Shown here: one piece after another, positions 5,524 to 8,335 of the stretch
Position numbering within the stretch: position 1 is the first letter of the stretch
Layout of the letters: every line of letters starts with the position of its first letter
NCBI GenBank assembly: GCA_007135295.1
Contig: SLJD01000437.1
Span: 1 to 8,335 of the forward strand
Length of the DNA stretch: 8,335 nt
Direction of reading: 5' to 3'
DNA from: Phycisphaerales bacterium
GTDB lineage: Bacteria; Planctomycetota; Phycisphaerae; Phycisphaerales; SM1A02
Made by a program: the position numbers and the translations under genes
The notes under the pieces: generated by a model
What the model saw: the letters and a program-made list of their open reading frames with translations, nothing else
Told to the model about the DNA's origin: nothing
The model's database searches: none

Positions 5524-6242
5524 ACATTCATCTGAGAAGAGCAGCGAGCCCGGGCTTGGCCAGACGAGCCTTCACGATGGTCGAAATGCTCGTCGTGATC
5601 GCGGTCATCATTCTGCTTGTCTCCATCACGCTTGTGGTCGGCACGTCTGTCATCGAAAGCGCAGAGCGCCGTCAGACACAGGCGACGATCGACCTGATCG
5701 ACATGGCCTACCAGGAATGGCGCACGCTGACTGATCGACGGGTCCGCTACGGTGAAGAAGAACATGAAGGTCTGCTCGGGCCATGGGACTTCTACATGGA
5801 TCCGAATGACGACAGTGACGATGTAGCCCTGTCTGACATGGATCGGTTCATGGCCATCATCAGCCGTCCCGATTCCGTCAAAGACATTCTCGCTCGAATA
5901 GATCCATCAATGATCGAGTCTATCTCAGAAGAAGACCACCCGGATGGCTTTTCGACGACGCGTATCTTTGACGCCTGGGACAATCCGATCATTCTGGTCC
6001 ATCCCGGTCGCGATTGGGGGCTGCTTGACACCGACGAATCCAACTTCGGGGACCCGGACCCCGACGGGACGATCCGCACACCGCTTGAGAACCGCCTTGG
6101 CTATGCCGTGAGTCAGCGTCCCGCGTTCGTCTCCGCGGGTCCGAGCGGCGACTTCGGCCACCGCTCCGAGCCGATCGACTCGGCCGAGTTCGAGGCGACG
6201 CGGGACAACATCTACTCATACCAGTTGGAGCAGCCGCAATGA
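5520..6242 (+). CDS. GspG-like pseudopilin 2, Ala at the cleavage site
   Basis: This is a second prepilin-like protein of 240 residues. Its start overlaps the previous stop by four bases, and GGAG at 5508-5511 lies eight bases upstream. The 17-residue leader ends ARRA, then FTMVEMLVVI with Glu at mature +5. Ala replaces the usual Gly at -1. A hydrophobic helix reaches about residue 43. The C-terminal half shares three motifs in the same order with the preceding pseudopilin: DAWDNPI (151-157), FVSAGPSG (203-210) and EATRDNI (225-231). That points to divergence from a common GspG-like ancestor. The protein is rich in Asp and Glu. It has an acidic cluster DPNDDSDD (94-101) and a calcium-loop-like DPDPDGTI (178-185). 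It has no cysteine. Exact role, shaft or minor subunit, is unknown. Confidence 0.87.
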   Translation: MNIHLRRAASPGLARRAFTMVEMLVVIAVIILLVSITLVVGTSVIESAERRQTQATIDLIDMAYQEWRTLTDRRVRYGEEEHEGLLGPWDFYMDPNDDSDDVALSDMDRFMAIISRPDSVKDILARIDPSMIESISEEDHPDGFSTTRIFDAWDNPIILVHPGRDWGLLDTDESNFGDPDPDGTIRTPLENRLGYAVSQRPAFVSAGPSGDFGHRSEPIDSAEFEATRDNIYSYQLEQPQ

Positions 6243-7156
6243 GGCGGTGTGTTGCTGAACAACACGGGCCGGCGAGCCGTCGCCATCGAATCAGCGCGGG
6301 CTTTACGCTCACGGAACTGCTGGTCGCAATGGCCGTCGTGGTGATCCTTGCGATCGTCACGGTTGTGTCGTTCCGAAGCGTGTTTCTCGAAGCGCGGTTG
6401 TCGTCGGGCGCGAACACGGTCTCGGCGTCACTTGCTCAGGCGCGAGCACTGGCCGTCCGCGACGGTCGACCGGTGCTCGTGGCGTTCGTGCCGCGGCTGC
6501 ACTCGCCGCGCGAGAAACGTGTGGATATCCACATTGCGCGTTGGACCGGTGAGACCGGTGTCGGATGTGTCGATCGCGGGGAAGGGGCGTTTGACGAACT
6601 GTTCGACCGCTATCGGCCTGTACCGGACCGGAAGGTCCGAACGCTGCCGGGCGGAATCAACGTCGCCGGACCGATGTATTCCCAGCACATGGAAGTGGAC
6701 GTGGTCGACGACGCTTGGGTCGTGCCGTCCAACCCTCTCCAGCTTGATGAAGCGCCGGGGCGGATGATCGGCGTGATGTTCGGCCCGGATGGGTCGGTCA
6801 TGACTGAGAATCCAGCATCCGGAGCTGACCACGTCTGGATTGACTTCCAGATGACCGCAGACTCACAGAATTCTTCCGAGCCGGACATCGAAGCACTCTC
6901 TTATGCCGACGAGTGCCTTTCCGGAACAATCGAGGACTGGTACGACCAGTATTTCCGGGCCGATGGCCTGTTCGACGAAACCTGCATTCAACTCGTCCCG
7001 TTCCTTGCCGTCTTCAACGAGCGTGAAGCACGCGAGCTCTACATCGAGGCCGACTGGACCGATTCCGTGACCCGGATCGAGGAACTCAGCGAATACATTA
7101 ACGAGTTTGCTGACCGTCTGCACTTCAATCGTTATACAGGAGTCGTGATGCAATGA
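6239..7156 (+). CDS. GspH/FimT-like minor pseudopilin with extended C-terminus
   Basis: The start overlaps the previous stop (ATGA), with GGAG at 6227-6230 eight bases upstream. The 21-residue leader ends RISAG, then FTLTELLVAM with Glu at mature +5 and a hydrophobic helix to about residue 45. SASLAQARALAVRDGRPV at 62-79 is the GspH/FimT signature after the helix, and FGPDGSV at 181-187 is a typical GspH C-terminal beta segment. GspH-type proteins are minor subunits thought to sit near the filament tip. At 305 residues it is clearly longer than usual GspH; the excess includes an acidic stretch at about 206-250 with C226 and C249. The C-terminus reads HFNRYTGVVMQ. A further cysteine lies at 110 and one in the leader at 4. 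The stop overlaps the next start. Confidence 0.87.
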   Translation: MRRCVAEQHGPASRRHRISAGFTLTELLVAMAVVVILAIVTVVSFRSVFLEARLSSGANTVSASLAQARALAVRDGRPVLVAFVPRLHSPREKRVDIHIARWTGETGVGCVDRGEGAFDELFDRYRPVPDRKVRTLPGGINVAGPMYSQHMEVDVVDDAWVVPSNPLQLDEAPGRMIGVMFGPDGSVMTENPASGADHVWIDFQMTADSQNSSEPDIEALSYADECLSGTIEDWYDQYFRADGLFDETCIQLVPFLAVFNEREARELYIEADWTDSVTRIEELSEYINEFADRLHFNRYTGVVMQ

Positions 7157-8055
7157 TGAACGCCCACGCTCCAGATCGACGGATCATGCCGACGGCCGCC
7201 CGCCAGCGCGGCTTCTCGCTCGCGGAAGTGCTGATGGCGCTGTTCATTCTCGGTATCGGGATCATCAGCGTTGCCTCGCTGTTTCCGGCGGGAATCGCCC
7301 AGCAGCGGCAATCCGTCGACGACATCGCTGGCCCGATCATCGCCGAGAACGCCCTGGCGACGATCCGCACGCGCGTCCAGCGTGACGACTTCGGTTCCCC
7401 GGACTGGCAGGAAGCAGGGTTTCAAGAACCGGTGACACGCAACCGCGGCGACTGGGACTGGCGACGGCCGCTTTATGTGTACGGCGATAACGCATATGAC
7501 AGTGGCATCGAAATCTTCTCAGATGATTTTGAGTTCGAAATCCCCTACAACGTTTCCAAGTGGGAGGATGAAGTACCATTCCGGCCGATTCTTCAGGCCG
7601 AGCGGTATTACCCGCAGGAAAGCAGCGCCCCGCCGCAGTACGTCTGGGATGTTATGTTCCGCCGGGCCAACGGGCGCGTGCAGGCGGGCATCTTTGTCTA
7701 CCAGGTGAGCGTACCCGGCGGCGGACGTGCCCGTTACGTCGTCTCCGACGACGATTCCATCGTCCCGCGCGAGGCGGAAGCGGAAGTCGACTTCGATGAC
7801 CCCCGGTTCATTCGAGTCGATGCGGCTCCGTTCGAGGGCAGCAATCCACGGTGGATCATCGATGAACTCGGCCACGCCCATCGCGTGCTGTCCATGGAAC
7901 GGGATGGCGGCTATCTCATCTTTGAATTGACGCGGCCGCTGCCTGAGCCGCCGCCGTTCGATCAGGCGACCATGTTCGTCTACTTCATCCCGCCTGCCTC
8001 CGCCGACGGCGAGTTCACGTTCCGGCCGATCTATGCGACGGTAAGGGACCTGTAA
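7153..8055 (+). CDS. GspI/PilV-like minor pseudopilin
   Basis: The ATG overlaps the previous stop, and AGGAG at 7138-7142 lies ten bases upstream; the second ATG at 7156 is possible but further from it. The 20-residue leader ends ARQRG, then FSLAEVLMALFILGIGIISV with Glu at mature +5. The stretch SLFPAGIAQQRQS (42-54) is typical of PilV/GspI-type proteins annotated in planctomycetes, by recognition. YVWDVMFRRANGRVQAGIFV at 163-182 resembles the conserved beta-sheet region of that group. The 300-residue length is about twice a classical GspI. There is no cysteine. Such subunits usually form the tip complex with GspJ and GspK, and a GspJ-like gene does follow directly, sharing one base with this stop codon (TAATG). 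Confidence 0.87.
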   Translation: MMNAHAPDRRIMPTAARQRGFSLAEVLMALFILGIGIISVASLFPAGIAQQRQSVDDIAGPIIAENALATIRTRVQRDDFGSPDWQEAGFQEPVTRNRGDWDWRRPLYVYGDNAYDSGIEIFSDDFEFEIPYNVSKWEDEVPFRPILQAERYYPQESSAPPQYVWDVMFRRANGRVQAGIFVYQVSVPGGGRARYVVSDDDSIVPREAEAEVDFDDPRFIRVDAAPFEGSNPRWIIDELGHAHRVLSMERDGGYLIFELTRPLPEPPPFDQATMFVYFIPPASADGEFTFRPIYATVRDL

Positions 8056-8335
8056 TGACACAGCATCGCTTCCATATGCCGAATGACACAGGCCGGCGGG
8101 CATTCACGCTGACGGAACTGCTCATCGCGGTGGTCGTGCTGCTGGTGATTCTCCTCGCCGTCTCGCGCATCATGACCACCACCTCGGAAGTCACAACGAT
8201 CGGCCGGGCGACGTCAGACATCAACCAGGACATCGTTGCGATCGAACGGCAGATGCGCCGTGACCTTCAGCGTGTCTCCCGCGATGGTTTCTTCGTCATT
8301 CGCTGCATCGCCGTGCCGAACAACATCCGCGGCGA
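8055..8335 (+). CDS. GspJ/PilW-like minor pseudopilin (3' end outside window)
   Basis: An open frame runs from the ATG at 8055 to the window edge, giving 93 codons and no stop. AAGGGA at 8043-8048 lies six bases before the ATG, whose A is the last base of the preceding TAA. The 16-residue leader ends GRRA, then FTLTELLIAVVVLLVI with Glu at mature +5. As in the second pseudopilin, Ala replaces Gly at -1. After the helix, TTIGRATSDINQDIVAIERQ (47-66) and MRRDLQRVSRDGFFVIR (67-83) resemble the long helix of GspJ/PilW proteins. One cysteine is visible at 84. Its place after the GspI-like gene fits the H-I-J order of type II secretion operons. A GspK-like gene might follow but is not visible. Confidence 0.85.
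   Translation, partial: MTQHRFHMPNDTGRRAFTLTELLIAVVVLLVILLAVSRIMTTTSEVTTIGRATSDINQDIVAIERQMRRDLQRVSRDGFFVIRCIAVPNNIRG

Noticed and set aside
4471..6242. Assignment of the two GspG-like proteins to the planctomycete DUF1559 prepilin family
   Set aside because: They share only the general leader. The typical DUF1559 features, a long AAREAARR helix and a C-terminal HPGG...DGSV motif, are absent.
1..8335. Defence system, mobile element, CRISPR array or biosynthetic cluster
   Set aside because: No integrase, transposase, regularly spaced repeats, tRNA or unrelated enzyme genes were seen; every gene fits one filament machine.

Overview
The window is a GC-rich bacterial segment read entirely on the + strand. 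It carries one gene cluster for a type IV pilus / type II secretion-like machine (the type IV filament superfamily). The style of the pseudopilins suggests Planctomycetota, probably a Phycisphaerae-like lineage: long GspG/GspH/GspI/GspJ-type proteins, a GspI-type N-terminus containing LFPAGIAQQRQ, and some prepilin leaders ending in RRA rather than RRG. That assignment is recognition of style, not a database result. No mobile element, CRISPR array, rRNA or tRNA was seen.

Layout. Positions 2-904 hold the 3' part of a canonical pilT (retraction ATPase); its 5' end lies outside the window. Positions 905-1270 form a 366-base gap with no convincing gene. It holds a 13-base palindrome, a 7-bp hairpin and a candidate extended -10 promoter, and it probably marks the boundary of a second transcription unit. 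Positions 1271-3049 encode a GspE/PilB assembly ATPase with an N-terminal MshEN module that fits the c-di-GMP-binding motif pattern. Positions 3113-4402 encode the PilC/GspF inner-membrane platform. Positions 4471 to the window end encode five consecutive class III prepilin-like proteins. Two are GspG-like, one GspH-like, one GspI/PilV-like and one GspJ/PilW-like, the last cut by the window edge. Each pseudopilin start overlaps the stop of the gene before it (ATGA three times, TAATG once), and a Shine-Dalgarno sequence lies inside the upstream gene.

How they would work together. The GspE/PilB ATPase turns the PilC/GspF platform to extract processed pseudopilins from the membrane into a filament. 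The GspH, I and J types usually form the tip or initiation complex and the GspG type usually forms the shaft. PilT beside them suggests the filament can be retracted, which fits a dynamic pilus better than a classical type II secretion system. The genes that would settle this (secretin, PilM/N/O or GspL/M, GspK, prepilin peptidase) are not in the window.

Nothing here demands an entirely new system. The points most worth checking are the predicted c-di-GMP control of the assembly ATPase, the alternation of Gly and Ala at the -1 cleavage position among co-encoded pseudopilins, the two related GspG-like proteins in tandem, a calcium-loop-like acidic segment in the second one, and perfect inverted repeats in both wider gaps downstream of the assembly ATPase gene.
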